Source: Roseovarius litoreus
GTDB lineage: Bacteria > Pseudomonadota > Alphaproteobacteria > Rhodobacterales > Rhodobacteraceae
Length of the DNA: 64,000 nt
Assembly: GCF_900142765.1 (NCBI RefSeq)
Contig: NZ_FRCB01000001.1
Span: forward strand, 248,001 to 312,000
Direction of reading: 5' to 3'
Shown: positions 1 through 8,974 of the stretch, in pieces
How positions within the stretch are numbered: position 1 is the first letter of the stretch
How the letters are laid out: every line of letters starts with the position of its first letter
Program-made: the position numbers and the translations under genes
The notes under the pieces: model-generated
What the model was told of the DNA's origin: nothing
Database searches by the model: none
Seen by the model: only the letters and a program-made list of their open reading frames with translations

Positions 1-871
1 AAGTTGTCAAAATGGCAAGCGTGGCAAACCCGGCCACCTCGATTACTCCAATTGCATATTGGATCATTATGACGAAGCCAAAGACAAGGGCTCCCAGACA
101 TACCGCAAGCCCCAAACCCGCAATCCACCATAGCGGACGTTCCGAGTATGCAATTATGGCTTCCAAGGCAAGAGAAGCGAGCTTCAGATAAGTGTATGAC
201 GACTTGCCTTCCGGCCTTGTTGATCGCGGGACGCGGATTGAGCCTGTAGCGAAACCAACTTGAGCCATGATCGCCGGGAAAAGACGCAGTTGCTCGGGGT
301 AGGCGCGATATGCGTCCGCCACCTTATGTGAAAACAACCTGAAATTACCAATCTCAGAGGACACTTCCAGACCTGAAACCCAGCGAAACATGCCGTAGAA
401 CAATCTGGACCCGTAACTGCGGCGGCGTCCATGCCCGGAGGCAGAACGTTCAGCGATCACCACATCCAATTGGTTGTCCACAGCATGTTGGTAAAGTGCG
501 GGTATCTGCTCGGGGGGATCCTGAAGGTCACAATCCATAACGACGTACCACCGCGCCTGAGCATATGCGATCCCGGCGGAAATGGCTGCGTGTTGGCCGA
601 AATTCCGGCTAAGGCGTATGCCTACGACGCGGCTATCCGCGGCGGCGACGGCTTCGATTTCAGTCCAGTCGTTTCCGGGGCTTCGATCATCTACCAACAC
701 CAGCTGGAAAGACAGTCCCTGCTTTTCGAGTGCTTGATGAGTTCTGTCCACCAACTCCGAAACAAATACCGCCCCCTTGTAAAAGGGTACTATGACCGCG
801 ACGTCACATGCCTCCTTTTCGTCGGTCAACCCGACGTGAGGTGCTGCGATCCTGGCCGTGAAATCCGTCAT
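1..871 (-). CDS. GtrB-like family 2 glycosyltransferase (3' end beyond window)
   Basis: The minus strand is open from position 871 to the left edge (290 residues, no stop). It encodes a GT2 fold with VIVPFYKGA as the first strand, LVLVDDRSPG as the nucleotide-sugar motif, MDCDLQDPPEQIPAL as the metal-binding DxD region and GNFRLFSHKVADAY near the acceptor site. The last residues are hydrophobic (WWIAGLGLAVCLGALVFGF), like the C-terminal membrane helices of polyprenyl-phosphate glycosyltransferases of the GtrB/DPM1 class. It would load a sugar onto a lipid carrier at the inner face of the cytoplasmic membrane for surface polysaccharide decoration. An in-frame ATG at 916 is an alternative start, and neither start has a clear ribosome binding site. 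Base composition is lower in GC than the core genes further right. Confidence 0.85.
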   Translation of the reverse strand, partial: MTDFTARIAAPHVGLTDEKEACDVAVIVPFYKGAVFVSELVDRTHQALEKQGLSFQLVLVDDRSPGNDWTEIEAVAAADSRVVGIRLSRNFGQHAAISAGIAYAQARWYVVMDCDLQDPPEQIPALYQHAVDNQLDVVIAERSASGHGRRRSYGSRLFYGMFRWVSGLEVSSEIGNFRLFSHKVADAYRAYPEQLRLFPAIMAQVGFATGSIRVPRSTRPEGKSSYTYLKLASLALEAIIAYSERPLWWIAGLGLAVCLGALVFGFVIMIQYAIGVIEVAGFATLAILTT

Positions 872-1016
872 GTTGCGTTTGCTTCGCCCGGTCGGAATTT
901 GGTCTTTGAGCTGCATAGCGCGGATCACTAGTCACTCCAAGTCACCTTGTCACCATTTTAGTTAGGCAATTAGCAACGCACGCTGACGGCGACACACCTC
1001 AACGCGTACTCATACA

Positions 1017-1625
1017 TTGAATTGTATCGCAAACCGACACGCAACCAACGAAAACCCCTTTGTGGTAATCCTATCTGCCTATAGCGCGACACACGATCTT
1101 TACAGGCTCGCAGGTGATCTTGCGAGTGCCCGAGTGACGACGATGTTTCCCGATGAGGAACGGATGAACGTCACTCCGCCCGTTGCCGAACTTGTTGAAG
1201 TCATGAAATCACATTCATATGCCGGCCCAGAAGCCGAGGCACCAACGGTATTTGACTTCACAGGTCAATTACCCATCGCGGTCCACTTCCTGAATGGGCG
1301 TGCTCCCGGCGCACCGTGGTTCCTTGATTATTTCGGGCCCGGCTTCAGCCGTGCAATATTTGCCGAACTCGACAACAGCGTTTTCGTTAATGGCTGGGTC
1401 CTTGTTCGACAGGACGAAACGGGCGCAGTGGATCAAAACGCCCCCCACTTTCGTATGTTTCTGGAGCGCCTTGACGGTCTTGGTATTGTCTTCGAGGAGC
1501 TGTTCGAACGGGTCGCTATAGTATCTGCTCCGAATTGGGGAAGGTCTGATGAGACGTTCACCGTCAAACATTTCAAACCAGTGTCCCTGGATGCGACAAA
1601 AAACGGTGTTCCTTCCTCTCGTTGA
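1017..1625 (+). CDS. Hypothetical protein, probably the C-terminal remnant of a membrane glycosyltransferase-like gene
   Basis: This 202-residue frame opens with TTG just after an in-frame stop at 984-986 and has no ribosome binding site. From about residue 70 it reads like a real folded domain, with FDFTGQLPIAVHFLNGRAPG followed by PWFLDYFGPGF and a C-terminal block ending IVSAPNWG. Such segments resemble, from memory, periplasmic tails of multi-spanning membrane proteins that pair with GtrB-type transferases. No membrane helices are present here, and the first 40 residues look like non-coding sequence. I infer that the 5' part was lost or never belonged to it. The GtrB-like gene next door points the other way. 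The family is not firmly identified, and it could be an independent small protein. Confidence 0.4.
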   Translation: MNCIANRHATNENPFVVILSAYSATHDLYRLAGDLASARVTTMFPDEERMNVTPPVAELVEVMKSHSYAGPEAEAPTVFDFTGQLPIAVHFLNGRAPGAPWFLDYFGPGFSRAIFAELDNSVFVNGWVLVRQDETGAVDQNAPHFRMFLERLDGLGIVFEELFERVAIVSAPNWGRSDETFTVKHFKPVSLDATKNGVPSSR

Positions 1626-1935
1626 TTGGCGCTAATCGCCCCCGACCAAGCATATCATGGCACTTTCGCTTCCAGCCCTCGGGCCAATGCACCAAGACCC
1701 TGGCCAGGTTAATAACGAAGAAGCAGCTGGAAATACGCGTCGCATGGCGCCAGAAATCAACCTTCAGACATTTCGAAAATCCTGCCTCGACAGACGACTG
1801 TACTCATTTGCAATAGACTTTTATCCAATCGGGATAGTCGGCCTATGGTCTTATACAGACCTGAGGCAGGAATAAACTTCTAGATGTCCCTAATAAGTTC
1901 TCGGTTCCAATCTGGTATGGATAAAGTATCGCGTA
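1626..1935. other. Gene-poor stretch
   Basis: I see no convincing gene on either strand of this roughly 310-base stretch. Two short open frames (around 1622-1816 and 1657-1875) overlap each other, lack ribosome binding sites and show no recognisable motif. Base composition is lower in GC than the genes that follow. It separates the degraded left end from the polysaccharide genes. Confidence 0.5.
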
Positions 1936-1966
1936 TTGTGAACCAGTTGCCGATTTTTGATATAAT
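1936..1966 (+). promoter_or_regulatory. Candidate sigma-70-type promoter for the GT2 gene
   Basis: A perfect TATAAT at 1961-1966 has an extended -10 TG dinucleotide one base upstream. TTGTGA lies at 1936-1941 with a 19-base spacer. The start codon of the glycosyltransferase at 2000 is about 30 bases downstream. A 7-base inverted repeat, TGTGAAC (1937-1943) and GTTCACA (1970-1976), brackets the -10 box and could be an operator. Everything here is by inspection only. Confidence 0.5.
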
Positions 1967-1999
1967 GCTGTTCACAGCGAATGCACGACGAGATAGCTT

Positions 2000-2947
2000 A
2001 TGCCGGTGATGCCCAACCTCGTCTCCGTCCTCTGCGTCTCCTACAATCAAGCGGCCTATTCGGCGGCAGCATTGCGTTCGATTTTCGACCAGAGTTGCCG
2101 CGATCTCGAACTCGTCATCGTGGATGACGGATCGACAGACGGCAATCCTAACGTAATACGCGAAACCCTGAAAGACAGCCCCTTTCCCGCGCGCTTCATC
2201 GAACAGGCCAATACCGCAAACGTGCCGGGAAATTTCAACACCGCGCTCCGCGCAAGCACGGGCAGGTTCGTCACCTTCCTGTCGCTTGACGATCTGCTGC
2301 TGCCCGATTGCATCGACCGCAAGCTTGCGGTGATGCAGGCCGATGACAGCATCACCTTCGTGGCCGACCGCACCAATCGCGAGATCGACCCACAGGGCGC
2401 CACGATCACCGAACAGGCGCCGATGCCGATCAACGATGATGCTATCCAGACGGCGGATGATCTTCTGGATGTCGAATATGCCAATGCCCACAGCTTCTAT
2501 ATCCAGGGGCAGCTCTTCCGCCGCGATGCCATCGACGCGATAGGGGGCTTCGACGACACGCTGACCGGCGATGACATCATCCTGCGCACGCGCCTGTTTC
2601 GCCATCTCGCCGCACATCCCGAAAAGACATTCGCACTACTCCCCGGTCCCGGCTTCGCCTATCGCAAACATGGTGACAACCTGCATCGTAACAGCTTCAG
2701 ACAGGTCAAGACGCTGGTCGAATGGCATGGCGCGTTCTTTGCCGACAGACCCGCCCCGGAGGTCTTGCTTAAACTGCTCGATTCCTATTTCGAAGAGCTT
2801 CTGGCCTCGGGCAACCAAAGCGCGCTCGATGCCGCCTGCGCCTATCATCCGTTGGTCGCCCAAAGGCTGCATGACTACCGCACATCCTGGAAAGGCCGAC
2901 GCCGCGCGATCAAGCGCGGGATGCGCAAGCTTCTGTCGAAACCCTGA
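2000..2947 (+). CDS. Family 2 glycosyltransferase
   Basis: This 315-residue cytoplasmic GT-A enzyme begins with VSVLCVSYNQAAY, the usual first strand of GT2. VIVDDGSTDGNPNVI, the nucleotide-sugar binding motif, lies near residue 40, and LSLDDLLLPDCI serves as the DxD-type metal site near residue 95. The acceptor half has FRRDAIDAIGGFDDTLTGDD, typical of GT2 enzymes that extend O-antigen or capsule chains. A short basic tail (KGRRRAIKRGMRKLL) may hold it at the membrane. Sugar and acceptor cannot be told from sequence. It follows a well-formed candidate promoter, and a convergent acyltransferase gene ends three bases downstream. Confidence 0.9.
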   Translation: MPVMPNLVSVLCVSYNQAAYSAAALRSIFDQSCRDLELVIVDDGSTDGNPNVIRETLKDSPFPARFIEQANTANVPGNFNTALRASTGRFVTFLSLDDLLLPDCIDRKLAVMQADDSITFVADRTNREIDPQGATITEQAPMPINDDAIQTADDLLDVEYANAHSFYIQGQLFRRDAIDAIGGFDDTLTGDDIILRTRLFRHLAAHPEKTFALLPGPGFAYRKHGDNLHRNSFRQVKTLVEWHGAFFADRPAPEVLLKLLDSYFEELLASGNQSALDAACAYHPLVAQRLHDYRTSWKGRRRAIKRGMRKLLSKP

Positions 2948-2950
2948 GGA

Positions 2951-3436
2951 TCAGGCCCGCGTGCCGGGACGTTGACGCGCAGGATTTCCCGTCACGACGG
3001 CACCTGCAGGCACGTTTTTGGTCACTACGGCCCCGGCCCCGATCATGGCCCCCGCGCCAATGGTCAGGCCGGGAAGGATCGTGGCGCCCCCCCCGATCGA
3101 GGCTCCGACCCCCACGCGCGTCTTGAGAAACGCCTCGGGATACTCCTTGGATCGTGGGGTCTTGTCATTCGTGAAGGTGACATTGGGTCCGACGAACACG
3201 CGATCTTCAAGGGTCAGCCCATCGTAAAGCCGCACACCATTCTTGACGGTCACATCATCACCGATCGAGACGTCGTTCTCGATGAAGCAATGCGAACAGA
3301 TATTGACGTTTCGCCCGATACTCGCCCCTTCCAGCACAACACAGAACTGCCAGATGCGGGTGCCCGATCCGATCTGTGCCGTATGCACATCCGACAACGG
3401 ATGGATGAAAACGCCGTCTTCTTCCTTGTGGACCAT
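2951..3436 (-). CDS. Left-handed beta-helix (hexapeptide repeat) acyltransferase
   Basis: The 161-residue protein is built from hexapeptide repeats, visible as successive I-G-x-G/D-x turns ([57 protein letters not shown]). The [15 protein letters not shown] loop and the terminal GNPAR are typical of sugar O- or N-acetyltransferases of the WbbJ/WxcM/FdtC type. It probably transfers an acetyl group from acetyl-CoA to an amino-sugar nucleotide used in surface polysaccharide. Length and motifs are complete. It ends tail to tail with the GT2 gene, so it is transcribed separately. The substrate is unknown. Confidence 0.88.
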   Translation of the reverse strand: MVHKEEDGVFIHPLSDVHTAQIGSGTRIWQFCVVLEGASIGRNVNICSHCFIENDVSIGDDVTVKNGVRLYDGLTLEDRVFVGPNVTFTNDKTPRSKEYPEAFLKTRVGVGASIGGGATILPGLTIGAGAMIGAGAVVTKNVPAGAVVTGNPARQRPGTRA

Positions 3437-3886
3437 CCTTCACCCTCCGCCCCGGACCTCTCCAAGCCGTGCCATAACATGCCGCCATGTGCAACGGGCA
3501 GGGCCTGTGCCCCGCGTCTCGTCCATGGTATGTTCGGCGCTTGCCGCGCATCTGCGGCTTGCCCGATGTCACAGCGGACCGATCTGTGCCGCCACACCGG
3601 CCATGGACTTGAAAAATCGAAGATTTGGCAAGTGACAGCGACGTGCCGCATGACTAAAAGGCCTCGGAATACCCCGATGACCGGTCTTTGACGATATGTT
3701 CCTTAAGAAGTATGAAAACACGATGGGCCCGCATTCGGCCGGGCAGATCTCGGATCGAGATCTTCTCGCGATGCGCAGCATTACCCTGTCCATCGGCATC
3801 CGAGTGAAAACTCATGCCCAAGCGCTCTATCGGCATTCCACAACGGAAAACCGTGTGACAAGAATGTCGTGAAAGGGCCTTTGTAG
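3437..3886. other. Intergenic stretch without a recognised gene
   Basis: This 450-base interval lies upstream of both the leftward acyltransferase and the rightward GT61 gene, so it should hold both promoters. Small open frames on both strands overlap and have no motif. A short perfect inverted repeat, AGATCTC (3745-3751) and GAGATCT (3757-3763), is the only structure I noticed. I cannot assign -35/-10 boxes with confidence. Confidence 0.5.
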
Positions 3887-5167
3887 ATGTTCAACTTCCT
3901 GGTCAGAAAATATCAGCGCAAAACCTACAAGCTATGCGTGCGATCGCTGGCAAGGTTCTTTACCTATGAGGCGGATGAAGGCGACTTTCGCTGGTATCAT
4001 CACCTGTTTCTGAAACTCGCCTCCTTTCCGTCCCAGGGATTTCGCCACTGGCACATCCACGGCGCGCTCGAGCTGTCTAAACCCGTTGCCGATCTCGCCC
4101 CCGAAGAAGCTTACGAGTCGCGCGCGCCCACGCCTGTCGGCAAGGACAGCGCCGTCCACGATGGAGTATTCCCACCGATCAAGGCCCGCCAGCTCGACAA
4201 TATCGCGGCATCCGCCCTCAGCTCGTCTTTCCTCAAGTCGAAAACCGTCTACGTGCCGGATTATTACCTCGGCAAGAAAGGCCCGGTCATCGCCGACGGC
4301 AACGTGCTGTTCTGGTATGGCGTCCATGGGGAAGGCTTGGTCCATGAAGGCCCTCGGCATCCGCAACCAAAAGGTATCAAGGTCTTCGGCATGGGGGCCA
4401 ATAACTGGTACCATTGGCTTCTGGACATCCTTCCATCGGCCTATCTTGCCCAATCCCTTCCCGACCGGTTCAAGACATATCCGCTGATCGTCCCGCAGGC
4501 GGCTTTGGATATGCCGCAGTTCCGGGAAAGTGTGGAGCTGTTCAAGGGCACGCGCGAGCTGATTGGTATAGACACAGATCTCTATGACTTCGAAGACCTG
4601 ATTTCGATCGATCCGATCCTGCACGAACCGATCAACATGCGGCCCGGCTATTGGCCCGAAACAAGCGACTACTCATTCAACCCTCGTGTTCTGATGGCGT
4701 ATCGTCAGGACATTCTGGACAAGCTCCACATCAGCGAGCCAACCGGTCCCACCCGGCTTTTCCTTGCGCGCGGAAATGATCGCAGGCCCTACAATCAGGA
4801 TGAACTTCTGTCGATTGCCGAGGCGCGCGGCTTCGAGGCGGTTTATCCCGAACTTCTGTCCTTTCGCGAACAGGTCGCTTTATTTGCCGGGGCGCGGTTC
4901 ATCATGGGCCCGTCAGGTGCCGCTTTCGCAAATTCGCTCTTTTGCACCCCGGGCTGCCGGTTACTGAGCTGGCTCGTGCCGCAATATTCCGGCTTTTGTT
5001 CCTATTCCAATATCGCCAGCACGGTCGGAACCGAGCTGAGATACCTCTTCGGGAACCACACCACGCCCATTCACAGCACATTCGATGCGTTTCGCGCCAC
5101 CTACACCATCGATGTAGCCGAGTTTGAAACCGCGCTCGACAGGATGCTGAACGCGGACGATTTCTGA
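3887..5167 (+). CDS. GT61-family (DUF563) glycosyltransferase
   Basis: The 426-residue protein carries the hallmarks of the GT61/DUF563 family. A central NNWYHWLLDILPSAYLA segment is followed by a C-terminal domain with RLFLARGNDRRPYNQDELL. Next come FEAVYPELLSFREQVALFAG and the glycine-rich nucleotide-binding stretch IMGPSGAAFANSLFC. These enzymes are inverting transferases that build capsule or O-antigen in bacteria. The first 150 residues are less conserved. The gene stands alone, with 450 bases before it and a separate aldehyde dehydrogenase after it. The sugar donor is not evident. Confidence 0.88.
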   Translation: MFNFLVRKYQRKTYKLCVRSLARFFTYEADEGDFRWYHHLFLKLASFPSQGFRHWHIHGALELSKPVADLAPEEAYESRAPTPVGKDSAVHDGVFPPIKARQLDNIAASALSSSFLKSKTVYVPDYYLGKKGPVIADGNVLFWYGVHGEGLVHEGPRHPQPKGIKVFGMGANNWYHWLLDILPSAYLAQSLPDRFKTYPLIVPQAALDMPQFRESVELFKGTRELIGIDTDLYDFEDLISIDPILHEPINMRPGYWPETSDYSFNPRVLMAYRQDILDKLHISEPTGPTRLFLARGNDRRPYNQDELLSIAEARGFEAVYPELLSFREQVALFAGARFIMGPSGAAFANSLFCTPGCRLLSWLVPQYSGFCSYSNIASTVGTELRYLFGNHTTPIHSTFDAFRATYTIDVAEFETALDRMLNADDF

Positions 5168-5324
5168 AAGATCGCTACCAAGGCGCCCTGTCCTGCGCGC
5201 TTCCATCGGGCCGAACCCCGACCGCCATCACAATTTGATCAAATTCCACCCATCACCGCCTCTCCCGCCTTGCGGTCCCCGGATCCGCCTGACAAGCTGC
5301 TCCCAAATTCAAGGAGGTCAGCCA

Positions 5325-6767
5325 ATGATCGAAAAACGGCAATTCTACATTGATGGCGCCTGGGTCAACCCGCGCGCCGGCACCGATTACCACGTGATCG
5401 ACCCTTCCACCGAAGATCCCTGCGCTGTGATCTCGCTTGGCGGTCAGGCCGACACCGATGCGGCCGTCGCCGCCGCGCACGCGGCCTTTCCCTCATGGCG
5501 CCGCACCAGCAAGGCCGAGAGGCTGGCGCTCGTCGAAAAGCTCTATGACGTCTACAAGTCCCGCTCCGAAGAGATGGCCCAGGCCATCAGCATGGAAATG
5601 GGCGCGCCCATCGACATGGCCCGCCAGCAACAGGCCGGCGCGGGCCTCGGGCATATCAAGGCGTTCCTGACGGTGGCGAAGGATTTCGAATTCATCGAAC
5701 CGCTCGGCGATCACGCCCCCAATGACCGGATCGTGCATGAACCGATTGGCGTGGTGGCGATGATCACGCCCTGGAACTGGCCCATGAACCAGGTCACGCT
5801 CAAGGTGATCGCGGGCGCCATCGCGGGCTGCACCATGGTCCTCAAACCGTCCGAGGAATCGCCGCTCTCGGCCATGCTCTTCGCCGAGATGATGCATGAG
5901 GCGGGATTTCCCAAGGGGGTGTTCAACCTGGTGAATGGCGACGGCGCGGGCGTGGGCACGCAGCTGTCGACCCATGAGCATGTCGACATGGTCAGCTTCA
6001 CGGGCTCCTCGCGCGCCGGCAAGCTCATTTCCAAGGCCGCTGCCGACACGCTCAAGCGGGTCAGTCTCGAACTGGGCGGCAAGGGCGCGAACCTGATCTT
6101 TGCGGATGCCGACGACAAGGCCGTGAAGCGCGGTGTCCTGCATTGCATGAACAATTCCGGTCAGTCCTGTAACGCACCCACCCGAATGCTCGTTCAACGC
6201 GACATCTACGATCAGGCCGTCGAAACCGCAGCCGAAGTCGCCAATTCTGTTCAGGTCGGCTCGGGCCATGACGAAGGCCGGCACATGGGCCCCGTCGTCA
6301 ACGAGGTGCAGTTCAACAAGATCCAGGACCTGATCCAGAAGGGCATCGACGAAGGCGCGCGCCTTGTCGCGGGCGGCGTCGGGCGCCCCGACGGGCTCAA
6401 TCGCGGCTTCTATGTGCGCCCCACGGTCTTTGCGGATGTCACCAACGACATGACCATCGCCCGCGAGGAAATCTTCGGCCCCGTCCTGTCGATCATGGCC
6501 TTCGACACCGAGGAAGAGGCGCTCGCCATCGCCAATGACACGCCCTACGGGCTGACCAACTATGTCCAGACACAGGATCCCGCCCGCGCCAATCGCTGCG
6601 CGCTGGCCCTGCGATCGGGCATGGTCGAGATGAATGGCCAGAGCCGCGGTCTCGGCTCGCCCTTCGGCGGCATGAAACAGTCCGGCAATGGCCGCGAGGG
6701 CGGCAAATGGGGCATCGAGGACTTCCTCGAGGTCAAGGCCGTCTCCGGCTGGACCGAAGGCGCCTGA
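5325..6767 (+). CDS. NAD(P)-dependent aldehyde dehydrogenase
   Basis: I place the start at ATG 5325 because AAGGAGG lies seven to eight bases upstream. The in-frame codons from 5235 look non-coding. The 480-residue product has the complete ALDH fold. TPWNWPMNQVTLK and the KPSEESPLSA loop bind NAD(P), SFTGSSRAGK is the Rossmann-like turn, LELGGKGAN carries the general-base glutamate, and NNSGQSCNAP carries the nucleophilic cysteine. EEIFGPVLS and SPFGGMKQSGNGREGG complete the family signature. It oxidises an aldehyde to the carboxylate in the cytoplasm. The substrate cannot be named, and a link to polysaccharide synthesis is not implied by position alone. A strong GC hairpin follows. Confidence 0.93.
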   Translation: MIEKRQFYIDGAWVNPRAGTDYHVIDPSTEDPCAVISLGGQADTDAAVAAAHAAFPSWRRTSKAERLALVEKLYDVYKSRSEEMAQAISMEMGAPIDMARQQQAGAGLGHIKAFLTVAKDFEFIEPLGDHAPNDRIVHEPIGVVAMITPWNWPMNQVTLKVIAGAIAGCTMVLKPSEESPLSAMLFAEMMHEAGFPKGVFNLVNGDGAGVGTQLSTHEHVDMVSFTGSSRAGKLISKAAADTLKRVSLELGGKGANLIFADADDKAVKRGVLHCMNNSGQSCNAPTRMLVQRDIYDQAVETAAEVANSVQVGSGHDEGRHMGPVVNEVQFNKIQDLIQKGIDEGARLVAGGVGRPDGLNRGFYVRPTVFADVTNDMTIAREEIFGPVLSIMAFDTEEEALAIANDTPYGLTNYVQTQDPARANRCALALRSGMVEMNGQSRGLGSPFGGMKQSGNGREGGKWGIEDFLEVKAVSGWTEGA

Positions 6768-6781
6768 CCCAAGGCACCGAT

Positions 6782-6817
6782 CCGCGCGCGGGGTCGCCCA
6801 AAAGGCCCCGCGCGCGG
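6782..6817 (+). terminator. GC-rich hairpin after the aldehyde dehydrogenase
   Basis: CCGCGCGCGGGG at 6782-6793 pairs perfectly with CCCCGCGCGCGG at 6806-6817 across a 12-base loop, 15 bases after the stop codon. There is no clean U-tract directly behind it, so it could act with Rho or only protect the 3' end. Confidence 0.5.
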
Positions 6818-6888
6818 TCACAGCTGCGTCAAAGCGGCGTTTTTTCGCCCGGCCCGGCTTGCAAGCTGCCCCCACGTGGCTAATGAGG

Positions 6889-8073
6889 GGGCGCAACACG
6901 GATCAAACGGGAGCGTCGCGGCGCGCCATGAAATACAGAGCTGAGATCGACGGGCTGCGCACGGTGGCGGTGGTGCCGGTGGTGCTGTTCCATGCCGGAT
7001 GGGACGTGTTCTCGGGCGGCTATGTCGGCGTCGATGTGTTCTTCGTGATCTCGGGCTTTCTCATCACCTCGATCATCATCGGCGAACGCGCCGAGGGCCG
7101 TTTCTCGATCCTGCGCTTTTACGAGCGCCGCGCGCGCCGCATCCTGCCCGCCCTTTTCGTCGTGCTCGCCGCCACCCTGCCCTTCGCATGGGCCTGGATG
7201 CCACCCGACGCGTTCGAGGATTTCCTGCGCAGCCTCGCCTTTGCAGCGCTCTTCATCTCGAACGTTCATTTCTGGGAATATTCGGGCTATTTCGCGCAAG
7301 CCTCAGAAATGCGCCCGCTTCTGCACACCTGGAGCCTCGCGGTCGAGGAACAATACTACCTCCTCTTCCCGCTGCTGATGGCCGCTCTTGGCGCCTTCAG
7401 CCGCCGCAAGCATATCGCGGTGATCGGGGTTCTGGCCTTCCTGTCGCTCGCGCTCAGCGAATGGGGCTGGCGGAACTATCCGGAAGAAAACTTCTTCTTC
7501 ACATTCTCCCGCATGTGGGAGCTGTTTGCAGGCTCGCTTTGCGCCTTCATCGCCTTCCGCCGCGAGCTGCGCGGCAACCAGATCCTGTCGCTCATCGGCA
7601 TGGGCCTGATCCTGTGGTCGGTCTTCGCCTATGACGCCTCGGTGCCTTTTCCCTCGGTCTACACTTTGGTGCCGGTGGTGGGCACTGCCCTCGTTCTGCT
7701 CTTCGCACAACAAGGCACGGCCGTCGCATGGGTCCTGTCGCGCAAACTGCCCGTCGTGATCGGGCTGATCAGCTATTCGGCTTACCTTTGGCACCAGCCG
7801 CTTCTGGCCTTCGCCCGCATCCGCAGCCTGCATGAGCCATCCCTTTGGCTCATGAGCGGGCTGGCTCTCGCCAGTTTCGCGCTCGCCGCCCTCACCTGGC
7901 GCTATGTCGAACAGCCCTTCCGCTCGGGCCCCCACCGCATGCTCCTGCCCGCTCGCCCCGCGCTCTTCGGCGCCAGCCTCGCCGGCATCGCCGCCTTCGC
8001 CGCCTTCGGCTTCACCGGCCTCGCCGCCGACTGGAGCAACGCGCGCCTCACCGCGAAAATGACGCCGTTCTAC
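6889..8073 (+). repeat. Acyltransferase array, homologous unit 1
   Basis: This stretch, from the 5' leader through the membrane half of the first acyltransferase, is nearly identical in DNA to 9860-10971 and 11863-13014. It matches unit 2 in the 38-base leader before the start codon, and matches unit 3 through the TTCTAC at 8068-8073, after which the sequences part abruptly. Confidence 0.85.
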
Positions 8074-8967
8074 AGCACCGCGCTTTATCCGTCGGTCGAT
8101 CTGCGCCCCATTCCCAACTGCTACGACCTGAATGCCAATCCCGATCTCGATTCCTATAGCGAGGTCATCTGCCGCGTCTACGAAGCAGAGGGCGCCCCCT
8201 CCAGCACCATCGCCGTCTTCGGCGACAGCCATGCGCAGGCGATCCTGCCCGCGCTGGACAAATACGCCGCGACCCACAACGCCACCGTTCTCAAATCCGG
8301 CCTTCCCGGCTGTCCGCCGCTCTTGGACACCTATATCTGGGGCGGTCCCCTGAACCTCGGCACCTGTTACGCCACCGCCCGCGCGCAGGCCCGGTTCGTG
8401 GCGGAAAACGATGTCGATACCGTGATCCTCGTGGCCCGCTGGTCGGTCTATTCCCACGGCGAATACAACCCCGCCGACAACCTCATCTTCCTCACCGAAG
8501 AGCCGACACCCCAATCCTGGGGGATCGAGTCCTCGCATGACGTACTCAGCCGCAGCCTTCCCGCCACGGTGAGGCACTACCGCGACCTCGGCGTGAATGT
8601 GGTGGTCGTCGAGCAAGTGCCCCAGCAAAAGGCCGTGCCCGTCGACGTAACCTACAAGGCGATCTTCCGCCAATTGGACGAGACCGAGGCACAGGCATAT
8701 TTCCACGACACCGCCGTCAACGCCGATGAAAACGACCGCCTGCAGCAATCGGCCTCCGACATCATCCGCGCCCTCGATGGCGTCACCGTGATCGAAACCT
8801 CCGCACCCTTCATGCGGGACGGCAAATACCAGTGGTTCCTCGATGGCGCGCTGGCCTATACCGACGATGACCACCTGTCGACCTATGGCGCGGCCCTCCT
8901 GCAGGACACCTTCGCCGACGCCTTGCGCTCGCTCTCCGAGGTCAGCCAGACAACGGGGGGCAATTGA
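6928..8967 (+). CDS. Acyltransferase-3/SGNH fusion, copy 1
   Basis: The start is ATG 6928, the point where all three copies begin MKYRAEIDGLR. Upstream in-frame codons from 6688 lie in the aldehyde dehydrogenase and hairpin. The 679-residue protein has an OafA/YrhL-like acyltransferase-3 membrane domain (about residues 1-370, roughly ten helices). It includes VLFHAGWDVFSGGYVGVDVF with the catalytic histidine, and ERRARRILPALFV. A periplasmic SGNH domain starts at about residue 380, with GDSHAQAILPA near residue 432 and DDHLSTYGA near 648 supplying serine and histidine. The membrane part would carry an acyl group across the membrane and the SGNH part would place it on a surface glycan. A glycosyltransferase follows after seven bases, so the two are probably cotranscribed. 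Confidence 0.92.
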   Translation: MKYRAEIDGLRTVAVVPVVLFHAGWDVFSGGYVGVDVFFVISGFLITSIIIGERAEGRFSILRFYERRARRILPALFVVLAATLPFAWAWMPPDAFEDFLRSLAFAALFISNVHFWEYSGYFAQASEMRPLLHTWSLAVEEQYYLLFPLLMAALGAFSRRKHIAVIGVLAFLSLALSEWGWRNYPEENFFFTFSRMWELFAGSLCAFIAFRRELRGNQILSLIGMGLILWSVFAYDASVPFPSVYTLVPVVGTALVLLFAQQGTAVAWVLSRKLPVVIGLISYSAYLWHQPLLAFARIRSLHEPSLWLMSGLALASFALAALTWRYVEQPFRSGPHRMLLPARPALFGASLAGIAAFAAFGFTGLAADWSNARLTAKMTPFYSTALYPSVDLRPIPNCYDLNANPDLDSYSEVICRVYEAEGAPSSTIAVFGDSHAQAILPALDKYAATHNATVLKSGLPGCPPLLDTYIWGGPLNLGTCYATARAQARFVAENDVDTVILVARWSVYSHGEYNPADNLIFLTEEPTPQSWGIESSHDVLSRSLPATVRHYRDLGVNVVVVEQVPQQKAVPVDVTYKAIFRQLDETEAQAYFHDTAVNADENDRLQQSASDIIRALDGVTVIETSAPFMRDGKYQWFLDGALAYTDDDHLSTYGAALLQDTFADALRSLSEVSQTTGGN

Positions 8968-8974
8968 CGCGGTC

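Noticed and set aside
1622-1875. Two short plus-strand open frames as small genes
   Set aside because: They overlap in different frames, lack ribosome binding sites and have no composition or motif that favours coding.
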